Assembly (NCBI RefSeq): GCF_003073045.1
Contig: NC_037595.1
Location: forward strand, 4,886,227 to 4,950,226
Source: Pomacea canaliculata
Lineage: Eukaryota; Mollusca; Gastropoda; Architaenioglossa; Ampullariidae
Reading direction: 5' to 3'
Length of the DNA stretch: 64,000 nucleotides
The notes beneath the pieces are model-generated. The model was not told the origin of the DNA. It saw only the letters and a program-made list of their open reading frames with translations, and ran no database searches. Both the position numbers and the translations under genes were made by a program. Shown piece by piece: positions 11,901 to 24,008 of this stretch (position 1 is its first letter; every line of letters begins with the position of its first letter).

Positions 11901-12253
11901 TGACTAGTAATTAGTGAAATTAACAAAGACCTTTTAACAGCTTGAGTCCATGATATCAGTTTACCTCGCCGTGTGTTTTGTTGATATAACGAGAGCGAAT
12001 CCAATGTGTTTACATGAATGTTCTTTTTCATAGGGAATGTTTCTGTGTGTGTGTGTTTTTGTGTAACAAAGAAAGACAGATAGACAAAGCTAAGTACACT
12101 TTTATCCAAATCTGAGAAAATACAGGATAGTATCTCTTCCAGATATTCTCATATCACGATAGTGACTTTCATCTCGGTTTTATTTTTCCTAGAAACGCCG
12201 TGGTTGATACAAGCAATAGCTGCTTGCGTGAGACAAGTCTCCTCCTTCGTTGA
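8939..12253 (+). CDS. Two-domain Kazal-like secreted protein, unit 4
   Basis: Exons: 8939-8999, 9979-10105, 11646-11813 and 12193-12253, joining to 138 residues. The signal peptide reads MSIVMLFILFVTASLGNVLAG over 21 residues. Domain 1 loop is CSYNVGAHC; domain 2 loop is CYLDPQPWC, with Leu rather than Arg at the Kazal P1 position, so its target may differ from those of units 2, 3 and 5. Exon 4 has lost one base compared with its paralogues: the usual LQ-stop becomes LRETSLLLR-stop, an eight-residue extension. Polyadenylation signal at 12315-12320. A decayed second first-exon lies at about 9727-9770, a MITE at 11443-11620 close to the exon 3 acceptor, and an alternative last exon at 12974-13037. 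Confidence 0.78.
9727..9770 (+). pseudogene. Decayed second first-exon (1B) of unit 4
   Basis: Reads VLSLLVILSLGSVLAG in the right phase and is followed by a GTAAC donor, but the initiator ATG present in the 18.3-kb copy is missing through a small deletion. It lies between the intact first exon and exon 2, so I assign exon 2 to the 8939 start. Confidence 0.5.
11443..11620. mobile_element. hAT-type MITE (family 1, copy 1)
   Basis: Terminal inverted repeats begin CAGACCTGGGCAAA and end TTGCCCACCCCTG. It is flanked by the 8-bp direct repeat CTCTAAGC at 11435-11442 and 11621-11628, the target-site length of hAT transposons. The 178-bp body has no coding capacity. It sits in intron 2 of unit 4, 25 bases before exon 3, so it moves the branch-point region. 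A second copy lies in opposite orientation at 35406-35587. Confidence 0.88.
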
Positions 12254-12694
12254 ACGTTTGCACTTCATTGTTTATTATCCTTACTGACCACGTGACCTTT
12301 GTACTATGTGGACTAATAAAGTGCAGTAAAAATATCTAAGCTCTCTTTGTTTCTCAACAGTATAACGGATTTGTTCTGATACTTAAAAAAAGTGAGAACT
12401 GTCACTGAATGTCTGTTAAGGGGTGTGTAAATGGAAAAGACTGCGAAATGGAGGAAAAGTGAAGAAAGATAACAATATACATCCCACACACCAACACTCA
12501 CAAGCTGTAAGACAGACATAACAAAGGACACACTCTTCCTGTAGGTCCTTGCCGCAGTCACACAATCCAAGTGTGAAACGGAGTTGACCTCTCCTCTCAA
12601 AATGATGAACTGAAATATTTCTCAAAATTTAAGAAAACCGACGATAGGTCTTAGAACCTTGCTTCTTAGATTTCTTTAAAAAGAAGGTACTAAA

Positions 12695-12739
<45 letters not shown>

Positions 12740-12740
12740 A
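12695..12740. repeat. GAT microsatellite
   Basis: Uninterrupted GAT run between exon 4 and exon 4b of unit 4, expanded relative to the copy at 4359. Confidence 0.9.
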
Positions 12741-12973
12741 ATTAGGATGATGATTGATAATAAAATGAGGAAAAGCATTATAAAAATAAAATGCAATGAT
12801 AATGGTTCTACAGACAATGAAAGCAAAGACGATGAAAGAGGGATATGAAGGGGTAGACGGACATTCAAACAAGAAGACAGATTTCGAAAAAAAGGACAGA
12901 AAGATTTTCCGAATATTTACAGATTAGACTAGTATCCTACACTAACTTATATTCTGGCTTTCATGTTTTGTAG

Positions 12974-13037
12974 AAACGCCTTGTTTGATGTAACCTACAG
13001 CTGCCTGCGGTCAATCGGACTTCCAGTAAACAATTAG
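12974..13037 (+). CDS. Alternative last exon (4b) of unit 4
   Basis: A TTTTGTAG acceptor is followed by ENALFDVTYSC then LRSIGLPVNN and stop, in the same phase as exon 4. Joined to exon 3 it gives 139 residues. The AATAAA found behind the unit 2 copy is AACAAA here, so transcripts ending here may use the AATAAA near 13330 instead. Confidence 0.5.
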
Positions 13038-13099
13038 TGCTTCTTACTGTTTACTATTCGGACCTTTTATCATCTTTGGCTTAACAAAGTGCATGTAAA

Positions 13100-14740
13100 A
13101 ACTATAAACTCTGACATTTTTGTTGAAAGCATAATTTATTGTTCTTATATTAAAAACTTAGGTTTGGTTGTGGTTAACATATATCAATTTGTAAAAAATA
13201 ACTACCCCTCACATTCTATTTCTGACATAGTGAGTAATGTAAGTGCATCACGAGACCTAAACAGTGTAAATTATGGTCACATGTAAATGGTGGAGCCACG
13301 TGGTCATTGTCTGACCTTTTGTTCAACAAATAAATGTCTTTGAAATACATAAATACTTTGTTTTCATGTCCGCACTAAAAACAGGCATGTTTTAACCATC
13401 TTTAAAAGCCGCCATTGAATTACTGATGATGGGGGGAGACAGAATGTGAGAGAAGGACAGGCAAGGATAAAAAGATGTTAGAGCATGTCAGTGATCGTGG
13501 TTATGCCGTATATACTAATATCTCTATTTATTAGAATATGAACTTCACAGCATCATTGCTAAAGTGTAAACTAAAAATTGTATAAAGAATATGATGGCTA
13601 CTTTCAAGTGCTGCTACATTACAGGTTATCAGTGAAAAGCTGAAGTTCGCTATTTACAGTTCTACACACACACATCACAGGCAATCACTGTGTTGTTCAA
13701 AGAATGTGCAAATAAGTGCAGTTTGGTTACCCCTGTCTGTGACACTTTTATTGTTGGTGGGGATGCATCCATAATCGTGAGCCCTAAATAATCTCAAATA
13801 TGGTCGCATTTTAATGGGACATTATTAGGGGGACTTATCTATATTTCCAGAGTAAAAATGTGTTGAACCACAGGCCGTTTGCTCTACAAATAAATGTCAC
13901 TGAAACACATTAATAACTTGTTTTCGTGTGCTAGAAACAATCCACATGAGAAACACGGCCGCTTTATCAATTTCAAAAGCTGCCATTTAAGTAGAGGTGC
14001 GTGAGAGAAAGAAAGAGAGAGAAAGAGAGAGAAAGGAAGAGAGAGAGAGTAAGAAAGAGAGAGAAAGGAAGAGAGAGTAAGAAAAAGAGAGAAAGAAGAG
14101 AACAGAAATGTGTAGAGAGACTCATATTATAGTGAGGTATTCATCTAAAAGTAATAAACATCTAGCTCAAGATAATCTGTACATGGCTTAAATAATATGT
14201 ATATAAGTAAAGGTAATATATATAGCAGTAATAAGTACAGACTTTCTAAGGCTAACAATTCAAAATTTACACATATGAGAATGTATTGCATAATAGTAAG
14301 AGCAGAAAAGCACAAATTTCAAAAGGGGATTGAAAGAGAAAGTAAAGAAAAAAAGTAATGAAACAAAACCAAACAAAGAAACACTAAAAAACAAATTGAA
14401 ACAACAAGCGAAATACTTCAAATGAAAGAACAAACAAACGAATATACCAGTCAACAAAACCACCAATAAGTTAGAAAACAAACCCCGAATAAACAAATAT
14501 ACTAGTCTAACAAATAGACAAAAACATACAAATAAACAATCATGAAAAAAAAAAAAAGACACGAAGTGAAGGGGGCAGACAAGAAAGAAAAAGGAGGACA
14601 GAAAGGGGAATTAACTTGGGTCAAATGAACTCTACAGTAGACCAATGACCTCATGAGGCCACAGAAACCAGCCATCACTTAATTAAGAAATTGCTTTCAA
14701 AAAAGTATAAGCGATGCAAATATTTTCAGAAATGTCAGAC
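13100..14740. other. Non-coding intergenic stretch between units 4 and 5
   Basis: Copy of 4.8-6.4 kb. It holds two 3'-end-like blocks, a GA-rich tract at about 14000-14100 and an A-rich stretch at 14330-14600. No gene is supported. Confidence 0.5.
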
Positions 14741-14770
14741 GTTGATCTGACAGGGAGTTATATATATGTA

Positions 14771-14776
14771 TATAAA
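14771..14776 (+). promoter_or_regulatory. TATA box of unit 5
   Basis: TATAAA after a TA run, about 90 bases before the start codon, as in unit 3. Confidence 0.6.
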
Positions 14777-14864
14777 GTCTGTGATCAGACAACTCTTCCT
14801 TTCTGGCACGTGACAACATCTGCTCCACGTCCATAGATTGAAGACTTGCACATTTTCCATAGTC

Positions 14865-16489
14865 ATGCTGCTGGTACTCTGGGTGGCACTGTGCCTGGGG
14901 AGTGTGCTCGCTGGTAACAAAAGCTACTTTTATCATAGTTTGTCAAATCTTGGAATTATGACGATGAAATCGACTTACGATGTTGATGATGTTATGACCT
15001 GGAGTCTTGGAGTGAGGGGCAAGAATGTGGCGATGGTAGATGGTACACAAGCAATGCTTGTATGTTTTATTTATTGTTGTCAACGTGCAGATGAGCCGAC
15101 ATACCCATTCCCAGTGAACTGTGAAGAACCCAGGGACTGTACAGAAGATCAGATTCCCTACTGCATCATTGGCCGAGATGAACCCGTGTATGGACATTGT
15201 GAGATACAGGACGCCATCTGCGAGTAAGCCTCGCTTTTCTCTCTTCTTTATCATATGATCTATCACATTCTTTATTACCTCCCTGTTATCTTTACTGTTC
15301 ATAGTTTAAGTCTCATAATTAAGTTCTCTAACATTTGTGTTAGTGCAGATAGAATGTGCTTACCTTGGTTGTTTGTTAACTTCTCAAAGCACTTCAGCGT
15401 AACGAAAGTATAATCAAGGAAATTTATTATTTTGACATTAAATGCCATCAGGTTGGCTACTAGGAACATAATGTACCAGTCGTTCATAGTTCCCATACAT
15501 CTGTACGGATGACGACTCTACTAGATGATACAGAAAAATAATCTTGGCACTCGATTTGAAGAGCTGGGTGAAATTGTTTTGAATGGGAAGTAACTCTATG
15601 GAAGATGTCCATTATATCTAGAGCGAAGTGGCACAAACTGAGCTGGAGTGGCAGTTGTTTGTCATGACATTGTATGTAAGACCAATTTCCGTTAAGGATG
15701 GTCAAATTTGGTGAATAGAGAAAAGAAGTTGGTTGGCTATCGTAGAGGATGGACTTGCCATACCATGCAGGACATGCTTACCGTCCCTAGACTTAGCCCA
15801 AGCGTGGAGAACCAGACCCATCCGATGACCAATCCCTGGACCAGCGCACCTTGTACTAGTAAAAAAAAAATGAATAAAAAGCTTCCCCCCTCTCTCTCTC
15901 CTGACGTCATTGCTGTGGTTGCAGTGGCGAGGAGTGGGACCCCAGCAACAGCTGCTTCCTGCCGTACGCCATCAGCTGCGACCAACCCGCCGACGATCGC
16001 GAATGTGGACGTGACGCACGCCCCTGGTGCGTGGTGGGCAGGGCACGGCCAGTGCGAGGTCACTGCGCCATCCAGGAGGCCATCTGTGACGAGTGAGTTC
16101 CTCTTTGTGTTTAGTAATCCCTTCCTTACTTGGGTCCAAAAGGGTGAGAGTGCAAGAAGGTAGACGCGGCTTGTGGCTACTAGTAAGAAGTAATAATAAT
16201 TCGTAAATTAGTAAAAGTAAGAAAGAGTTTCAGTTTCTAACAGCTGGAATGTCGCCGTTAGTGAGAGCTATTAATAATAGCAGCCTGACAGAGATAGTTA
16301 CAGAATGTAAAAGCTGTTAACAGCCTGAAGTTGGTAACCATTCGCCCATTTTCTTCTTTGAAAACGACAGATGAGTAGCTTCTCAAAATATTCCCAAATC
16401 AGGATAGTAACATTAACGAACTTGCATTTTGCTTTCAATCTCTTTGTAGAAACGCCGTGCTTGACATCAGCAGTCGCTGCCTGCAGTGA
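14865..16489 (+). CDS. Two-domain Kazal-like secreted protein, unit 5
   Basis: Exons: 14865-14913, 15091-15223, 15925-16092 and 16450-16489, giving 129 residues. Signal peptide and domain 1 are identical in sequence to unit 3. Domain 2 differs at two places (CDQPADD for CDEPADD, CGRDARPWC for CARDARPWC) and keeps Arg at the Kazal P1 position. Exon 4 encodes ENAVLDISSRCLQ. Polyadenylation signal at 16581-16586. I chose the ATG at 14865 because it gives the family signal peptide; the in-frame sequence upstream has no ATG. The best-preserved example of the type I gene. Confidence 0.87.
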
Positions 16490-16729
16490 GACAACACCCG
16501 ACTTTCGTTCAACTGTGGGAATGTTTTATGATCATTACTAATAATGTGACCTTTTATGTACAATAGACTCACCATGGGCAAATAAAACAATATCAACTCT
16601 CATACTTTTTTTCGATTTACTTTCATGTTCAGATTTGAGTGAGCGGTTGTCATTGAGAGTCTTTACATCATGATTTATTTCTTGTTCGGGAACTGTCTAG
16701 ATTTCTGTACGTGAAAGTGGCTTTCTTAC

Positions 16730-16784
16730 CAGCCACCACGTTCCCCAGGGAGGCTGTCACCAAGAGTATGAACGTCAGCAACAT
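16730..16784 (-). CDS. Orphan signal-peptide exon on the minus strand
   Basis: Read on the minus strand it gives MLLTFILLVTASLGNVVAG and ends in phase 1 at a GTAAGA donor, exactly like the first exons of units 4, 6 and 8. The intron start that follows also matches theirs. No minus-strand exon 2 is visible downstream (leftward), so it has no partner in this window. The intact frame and donor make it more than random decay. It may be a recent inverted fragment or an unused first exon. Confidence 0.5.
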
Positions 16785-17128
16785 CGGAGGGCTCTCCACG
16801 TGGCAAGAGACTTTGTGTGACGAGTGTGTTACACGAGTGTAGTGTGTTGTGTGTAGTAGTTTAGGTAATTAGTGGCTCAGGAAAACTCATTTTCCCAAAC
16901 GTCAACACAGGTCCAGGGAAATGGGGTATGTGGGCGATAAATAGGATTTAACTCCTTCCGCTTTCCAATGACCCTTTAGAACTCACACCACTTTGGATGG
17001 TCACTAACTCGGCCACAGCTGACAGAGCTCATGATATGTGAACAAATGAGTAACAGATTTCTTTGCTCTCAGGGCGGAACTGTGACACGAAAGCAAGTTA
17101 TATACTTTTGTTTTGTCAGAGTAAGGAC

Positions 17129-17136
17129 TATATAAG
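17129..17136 (+). promoter_or_regulatory. TATA box of unit 6
   Basis: TATATAAG with flanks conserved in units 4 and 8, about 95 bases before the start codon. Confidence 0.65.
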
Positions 17137-17229
17137 TTGTGTGATCCGACCACCCGCCATGGGGAGCTGAGGCAGAAACTTCTGAGTGACACCGTCAGCA
17201 CCAGATCCCAAGGACTGAAGACCAGCGCA

Positions 17230-20200
17230 ATGTCCATCGTCATGCTGTTCATACTCTTGGTGACAGCCTCCCTGGGGAACGTGCTGGCTGGTAAGAATAC
17301 CACACTCATGTACATAAATATAGACAGTTCCAGAACAAGAAATAATACCAGAATGTACAGACTGTAAGTCAGGTAACAAATTATCTTGAAAGTCGACAAA
17401 ATAAAAGCGATGAGCACAGAATATAGGGAATAGTAGATGCTGCTGGTTGATTATGGTACGGGACAAACCTGTTGAAATTATTCATATCTTTAGACACCTA
17501 TGTATTTGATTGACAGTTAGTATGGAACGTAAACACTGAATACAGTGTTACACGTGGTCATCAGTGAGTTTGCTTATTACTACATTATTAGAAGTGCTGG
17601 AGGGGGGACTGGAGATTGTCAGGGTAGCAGGTAGCCGTCGTTGACATCGCAAACGCCATGAAGGTGTATGTCAGAGATTCTTTGATCATTATCCCCTGTT
17701 TAATACATGCTTTTCAGTAATCTCTCTCTCTCACACACATACACAGATACTCAATCACACACATACTAGTGAGAAAAGGAAAGGCACAATTTTTTATGAG
17801 GGTAATCAAGAAAAGAACAAACACAAAAAGAAACAAATAATAAAAGAACAAAAACAAATTCCAAAAAATAGCAAAAAAACCCTCCTAATGAACAAAACAC
17901 ATTAAGTGCCCCCTCACCAAAGAAAAACCCAAATACAATAATAAAAATAAACAAAAATAATAAGCAACCCCAAACAAGGAAGAAAAATAAATGAAAAGAA
18001 GCAGTCAGGTAATAAAGAATGAAAGGGGACCGGAAGAATAATCAATTCTGTTTAACGACGTCCGCAGGATGTCAATTATTGGACCAAAAAATATACAAGA
18101 CTTCCTTCACTTAATAGTGAGATTACTTCCAAACCAATGACAATAAATCACACATTTTCAGAAATATTTTGCCCTTTAGCAGCTGTATATAATCTGTGAT
18201 TTGACAGTCTTTCATTGTTGGCGGTGGCAGCAAACTTTTGTTCGTGACAACGACCGCGTAATGTCTCTAGACTGAAGACGCCTACACTGTCCATAGTCAT
18301 GCTGCTACTCCTGGTGGTACTTTCCCTTGGAAATGTGCTCACTGGCAACTAAAGCCACGTATATCTTCATATACATTCATCATAGTTAGCTAAATCTTTG
18401 ACATACAACGACAAAGTCGTAGTCGACTAACAATGGACAAGTTAGTACTGTAACTGGAGGACGTTTGCTCTATCAACTCGATGTTAAACAAAGAGTGTCC
18501 AGAAATGAACATTATTTGACTTAAAACATTTCTTTTTATCCATGTCTAACCTTTAGTCTTTTCTAAAGAGAAGTGTTACGCTTGATCTGCAAAGATAGTA
18601 TGTTGATACCATATCCACACCTATACTGATGTACCATATGACAAACGTAATGTTGTCAACGTGCAGATGAGCCGACATACCCATTGCTTTTACAGATTAT
18701 TATTTTTATGTTTCTTCTTAGAGATTCAGACCATTCAAATTTCTTTTACCATGACATTAGCATGATTTGATTTGATTTTTGTGAATCAGTTCTAACCATC
18801 CTTTTCTGTATCTCCATCTGTCATTACTAAAATGCCAACGTATGTAAATTCTTGGACTTTACGTTTTTGTTATCAAAAGCGATGGGTTATGTTGACTTGG
18901 CATTCTGTCTCATCTCTTTTGATTTGCTTGTGCTTACTTTGAGGGTTAATTTTTATGCATTGTTTTGCTTACATTATTTCATGTTCATCTTTGCATTGGC
19001 TGGATAACAATGTCATCAGCATTATCTAGGTCTTCCAGTTCATATGTAAGTGTCCAACGGATTCCTTTTTTTCTTGTTTTCTATTGTTTGTTTTATAAGC
19101 CAGTCCATGGCCTTCGCCATAGTTTGTATTATCTTCGACACACAATGACGAGGTCGACTTAGATGGAAAGATGATGATGTGTAGGTTATTTGTTTTGAAG
19201 TATATTTTTATTCATGCCTAGCCTTTAGTCGATTCTCATAAATATGTTACATCTGAAAGTAACGAGCTGTAGCACAAACACATTGTTTTCTACGTGCAGG
19301 TCAATCGCAATACCCCTTCCCAGTGAACTGTGAAGAACCCAGATTTTGTCACCAGGATCTGATTCCTTACTGCATCAAGGGTCGGAGAGACCCTGTGCGT
19401 GGACAATGTGAGTTCCAGGAGGCCATCTGCAGGTATGTTTCGCTTCTTTCTCGTCGATATATTGTTTTGTCACTATACAACAATTTCTCTAATTGTTCTT
19501 TGTTAGTTTCAGTTCTCTAACATTTGTGATAATGCTAATCCAATGAACTTACAGCTGCTTTTCGCTAAGATGAAAAGATCTTCTGTCTGGTGATAATTCA
19601 AGGTAAGGAGTGTTAGATAATTTATTTTAGTAAAGCTTTTCAAGCGGGCACTCAATACTAAAATGACGGATCCTTTCTACATTACTCTCATTGCCATCAG
19701 TCAATAGGATGTATACCACTTTACTTCAGTATACTTATAGAAACTATCTGCTTGAGTGTACATGTACACAGTCTCTATACATATCTAATTAATAGTCGGA
19801 TTAATTGTAAATAAAATTTAGGATACACCTTTCTTGCCCTCTTTATTACGGTTCTGTGCTCTTCGAGGACAAAGTAACTCTGTGCTCGTCTGACTAACAA
19901 TCAAATGTAAAAAAGACAATCATATTTCTTGAACACAATTTGTTCATTACACAGTTTGATAGAAGTGAGTTTTGGGCTCATTGATTAGATATTCTATTCA
20001 GAATTGGCAAGTAGCCCTAATGGAGTAGAGCGAAGCTAATCTGAAATAGTCATATTAACCGACTAACGTAAGATCGTCTTTTACTGTACCTTGCAAGGTT
20101 GTTTGTGGCAAAGTAAAAACAGAAACAAAAAAAATTGTCTGGATAACTACCCGACTACCCAGACAAGACCAGCTTATAGTCAGTACGAGTCAAGAAATAA

Positions 20201-20884
20201 ATAAAATAAATTAAATGCTATTCTTTTTTTTTCAAACTTTCAAGTGCTGCAGGTGTTGTAAGCCATCATTCTGATTGCAGTGGCGAGGAGTTGGACCCCA
20301 GCAACAGCTGCTTTCTGCCCTACCCCGTCAGGTGCGACCTACCGGCCGGCCAACGCCTCTGTTTCCGTGACCTCCGACCCTTCTGTGTGGTGGGACGCCC
20401 AGAGCCCGTGCGAGGTCATTGTGCCATCCAGAGGGCCATTTGTGACGAGTGAGTTCCACTTTCTTGATACAGTGCGACATATAGTGTTAGAGAAAGCTAG
20501 AAGAAGCTAGGAAAAAACTTGTAGGAGCTAGTACGATGATTAGTATTTAGTAATTAGTGAAATTAACAAAGACTTTTAACAGGTTGAATCCATGAGATAG
20601 TTTTACCTCCCCTTTTGTCTTGTTTTTATAGCCAGAGAGACTGAATCAAATAAGTTTACATGAATAATCTTTTCTTTTTATGGGGATGTTTCTCTTTTGA
20701 TTGTGTAAGAGAGAAAGAGAGAGAAAGACAGACAGACAAAGGGAGATAAGTTTTATTGAAATCTGAGGAAATACCAAATAGTATATTTTCGAGATATTCA
20801 CATATCACGATGGTGACATTCGTCTCGGTTTTATTTTTTCCTAGAAACGCCGTTATTGATACCAGCAATAGCTGCTTGCAGTGA
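17230..20884 (+). CDS. Two-domain Kazal-like secreted protein, unit 6
   Basis: Exons: 17230-17290, 19300-19432, 20281-20448 and 20845-20884, giving 133 residues. The signal peptide ends VTASLGNVLAG. Domain 1 loop is CHQDLIPYC and its signature reads PVRGQC instead of PVRGHC. Domain 2 loop is CFRDLRPFC (Arg at P1; Phe replaces the usual Trp before C3). Polyadenylation signal at 20959-20964. The gene looks chimeric: up to about 18686 it follows unit 8, including a 20-base stump of a DEPTYPF-type exon 2, then comes a LINE fragment, and from about 19110 it follows units 2 and 4. Confidence 0.78.
18299..18344 (+). pseudogene. Second first-exon (1B) of unit 6
   Basis: Encodes MLLLLVVLSLGNVLTG with ATG kept and phase 1 kept, but the donor is GC (GGCAACT) instead of GT. 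GC donors can work in a good context; this one is poor, so I treat the exon as probably unused. Confidence 0.45.
18667..18686 (+). pseudogene. Truncated exon 2 stump in unit 6
   Basis: An intact acceptor (AACGTGCAG) is followed by codons for DEPTYP and then breaks into LINE-derived sequence. It matches the start of exon 2 in units 3, 5 and 8 and marks a recombination or insertion breakpoint. Confidence 0.65.
18687..19108 (-). mobile_element. Decayed non-LTR retrotransposon (LINE) fragment
   Basis: On the minus strand, about 19040 downward, it reads ELEDLDNADDIVIQ, the reverse-transcriptase catalytic box (the usual form is LDFADDI). Further on come SKEMRQNAKST, PIAFDNKNV and, in another frame, YVGILVMTDGDTEKD, which follow the order seen after that box in non-LTR elements (T-K-x-M-R, P-I, Y-L-G-S). 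Stops and frame changes show it is inactive. Clade not assigned. Ends are judged from where similarity to other units stops and resumes. Confidence 0.7.
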
Positions 20885-21354
20885 GACAAGTCTCCTCCTT
20901 CGTTCAACCTTTGCACTTCATTGTTTATTATCCTTACTGATCATGTGACCTTTGGACTAATAAAGTGCAATAAAAATATCTAAGCTCTCATAGTTTCTCA
21001 ACAGTAGAATGAATTTGTTCTGATACTTTAAAAAAGTGAGAACTGTCACTGAATGTCTGTTAAGGTGTATGTAAATAGAAAAGACAGTGAGATGGGGGAA
21101 AAGTGAAGATAGATGACAATTCACATCACACACACCAACACTCACCAGCTATAAGAAAGAGATAACAAAGGACATCCTCCTCCTATAGTTCCTGGCCGCA
21201 GTCACACAATCCACGTCTGAAACGGAGGTCACCTCTCCTTCGGAGCCAATTGTCATAAAAAAAAAGATGAGCTAAAATGTTTCTCAAAATTGAAGAAAAC
21301 TCACGGTAGGTCTAAGAAATTCGCTTCTTAAAATTCTTTAAAAAGAAGTTAGTA

Positions 21355-21386
21355 AAGAAGAAGAAGAAGAAGAAGAAGAAGAAGAA

Positions 21387-21436
<50 letters not shown>
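21355..21436. repeat. GAA then GAT microsatellite
   Basis: A GAA run of about 33 bases passes directly into a GAT run of about 50 bases, at the same place behind unit 6 as the GAT runs behind units 2 and 4. Confidence 0.9.
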
Positions 21437-21439
<3 letters not shown>

Positions 21440-22180
21440 ATTATAAAATGAGGAAAATCGGCATAAAATTAAAATGCGGTTTACAAAAATAGCTGTATAC
21501 AGAAATACACAAATTATTCAATTAATGTAGCCGTAAGAACTAAATGGCTGTAACTTATGCTCAGAAATGCAAAACCAGATATAGACGAACAAAGGTACAC
21601 ATATCGCTATTTACACACATATATATATATACACACACACACGAATACATGAGTAAGCACACTATGCAAGAGAACGACAGGTACATAATTAGAAGAAGTT
21701 AAAAAAAAAAAAAAAATAAATGCACAAATAAACAAATATACGCGAGCAACAAAAATGGCGGACCGCCAACTAATATCCCTGAACTGCTTTGGTTACCCCT
21801 GTCTGTGACACTTTTATTGTTGGTGGGGATGCATCCATAATCGTGAGCCCTAAATAATCTCAAATATGGTCACATGGCAATGGGGCGTTATTAGGGTGAC
21901 CTATCTATATTTCCTTAGAATAATTGAATGAAGTTCTTTGCATAGCCAAGGTAATAGATTAAACTTTTGCTGAAGCTCTAAATTTTCCTTAGTAATATAA
22001 AGTAGCGTACTTCTAAATTGTTTATAAAGTTGACTTAATTTTCTAAAAGAAAATATATTTTCACTTGACGTTTTGGCACAGTATGTAATAGTATAAGTTA
22101 TAAATTGGGTAGACTAATTAGTCACCGAGTTACAGGAACTTCTGAGGAACCCACCAAAGTGAACGAAGTGTGCAAGTGAA
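21440..22180. other. Intergenic region lacking the first exons of unit 7
   Basis: A short TA/CA run at about 21620-21645 is followed by a copy (about 21785-21925) of a block seen at 5420-5545 and 13725-13850. From about 21930 to 22130 the sequence is unrelated to other units. No signal-peptide exon or exon 2 is found where unit 7 should have them. Confidence 0.5.
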
Positions 22181-22345
22181 GTCCCTTACAGACAAGGCAT
22201 GAGAGGTCCTGGACCGGGGGAGGGGGAAGAGCCAGACCCACCCGATGACCAATCCCTGGACCAGAGCAGCTTGTACTAGTCCAGAAAAAAATTAATAAAA
22301 AGCTTCCTCCCTCTCTCTCTCTTGACGTCATTGCTGTGGTTGCAG

Positions 22346-24008
22346 TGGCGAGGAGTGGGACCCCAGCAACAGCTGCTTCCTGCCGTACGCCATCAGCTGC
22401 GACGAACCAGCAGACGATCGCGAATGTGGACGTGACGCACGCCCCTGGTGCGTGGTTGGCAGGGCACGGCCAGTGCGAGGTCACTGCGCCATCCAGGAGG
22501 CCATCTGTGACGAGTGAGTTCCTCTTTGTGCTTAGTAATCCCTTCCTTCACATGGGTCCAAAAGGTGACAGTGCAAGAAGGTAGACGCGGCTTGTGGCAA
22601 CTAGTAAGACATAATAATAATTAGTAAATTAGTAAAAGTAAGAAAGAGTATCAGTTTCTAACAGCTGGAATGTAGCAGCTACAAAGAGATAGTTACATGA
22701 TGTAAATGCTGTTAACAGCAACCATTCGCTCTTTTCCACAAATGACTGTCCTTTAGTCTAGAGTGTTAAACTACATGTGTATCAATGTGAATGTCTTTTA
22801 ATCTATACTTTAGTATCCTTATTAGAAATTTAAGGACTTTACTGTTTTGGTAACAGAAAAGTGCAAGAGTGGAGCTATGGATGTGTATAGGTGGACTGCT
22901 GTCTGTCTCCCAAGACCAACGCTTAGCCTCTTGCGAAGTGCTCCGCTTTTAGTCTCGGCGAGCCTAAACAAAGAATGTGACTAAACCGGAAGCCTTTTAG
23001 TAGCCTGCCTCGTTTTAGTACGTTAACTGGAAAACATCGTCTGCCAGCAGTCCAGTAATTCAAGTTCGTGGTGGAATACTTTTGGCTTAGGGTAAAGGGA
23101 GTATCAGTAAGAGACAGCACGAGCTTGCAAGAGCTACTAGTAGCCAGTAACAGATTGTATGAACTTACACCTAAGTAGTTGTACTAGCACTTAGCAATTA
23201 AAAAAAGTAAGGGCTCTTAGCAATTGTTCAGAGAGTAGCTGCTTGTAACAGTTAGTAATACCTAGCATGCATGCGTAAACAATCGCAGGCAGAGAAAACA
23301 GAGACTGTTCATTCAGGGCTACAGGGTGTGCGTCCCTCATATAACTGGAAATGTTCTATCATGTAGTTGTAAATGTTTCACTCACATAGCTGGAAATGTT
23401 TCACTTACGTAGCCGGAAATGTTTAAAGGTGTTTGTGGGATTTTTTAAAACAAAAATATAGGAAATATATTCGAGACATTGGTTAGAAAGTTATGACAAA
23501 TTAGAACAAATTTGAAAGTTACTTACTTTGCAAGGTGAATGTAATGTTACCAAAAAGATCGTCGTAACAATAAGGTAGTAAAGGAAGTGAAGGGCCCTTC
23601 CACTGCTGAGTAAGTAAATGGACACAGCATCGTGTATTGACGGACACAAACGTTCGACTTATCTGACTTATTTCTTTTTTTTGCTGACTTATATTTATCT
23701 TGCATTTAGCTGCTGAAGGTAGACAGGATGAATCAAATGTGTCTACACGTTTTCGTAGGTCGATATTTAAAAGTATCTTTACTTTTCTTTTTGCGGGGTG
23801 TGTGTGTGTGTTAGGTGTGGGGCGTACAGACAGTAACAATGACGACGATGACAGACAAATGAAAGTGTACATTGAAAAGGCCAGACGAGTACCTTCTAGA
23901 AATATTCACAAATCAGGATAGTAACTAACATTAACCAACTTACATTTCGCTTTCAATCTGTTTTGTAGAAACGCCGTGCTTGACATCAGCAGTCGATGCC
24001 TGCAGTGA
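22346..24008 (+). pseudogene. Kazal-like unit 7, exons 3 and 4 only
   Basis: Exon 3 (22346-22513) and exon 4 (23969-24008) are intact and nearly identical to unit 5 (domain loop CGRDARPWC, tail ENAVLDISSRCLQ; AATAAA at 24099-24104), but exons 1 and 2 are missing. The intron between them is 1455 bases against 357 in unit 5, with about 1.1 kb of unrelated insertion. Because exon 3 starts and ends in phase 2, these exons could be joined in frame to exon 3 of unit 6 (ends 20448), making a three-domain protein. With no transcript evidence I call it a partial unit. Confidence 0.6.
22740..23690. other. Unrelated insertion in intron 3 of unit 7
   Basis: Not found in the equivalent introns of units 3 and 5. 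It contains a small minisatellite at about 23338-23425, four degenerate copies of a unit of about 25 bases built on GTAGCTGGAAATGTTTCAC. No terminal repeats or coding region were recognised. Confidence 0.4.

Larger units (their letters stand above)
12240..16690. repeat. Segmental duplication, copy B
   Basis: Partner of 3900-8240. It holds the 3' end of unit 4, exon 4b, the non-coding stretch and all of unit 5. The GAT microsatellite is longer here (12695-12740), as is the GA-rich tract (about 14000-14100). Confidence 0.75.
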
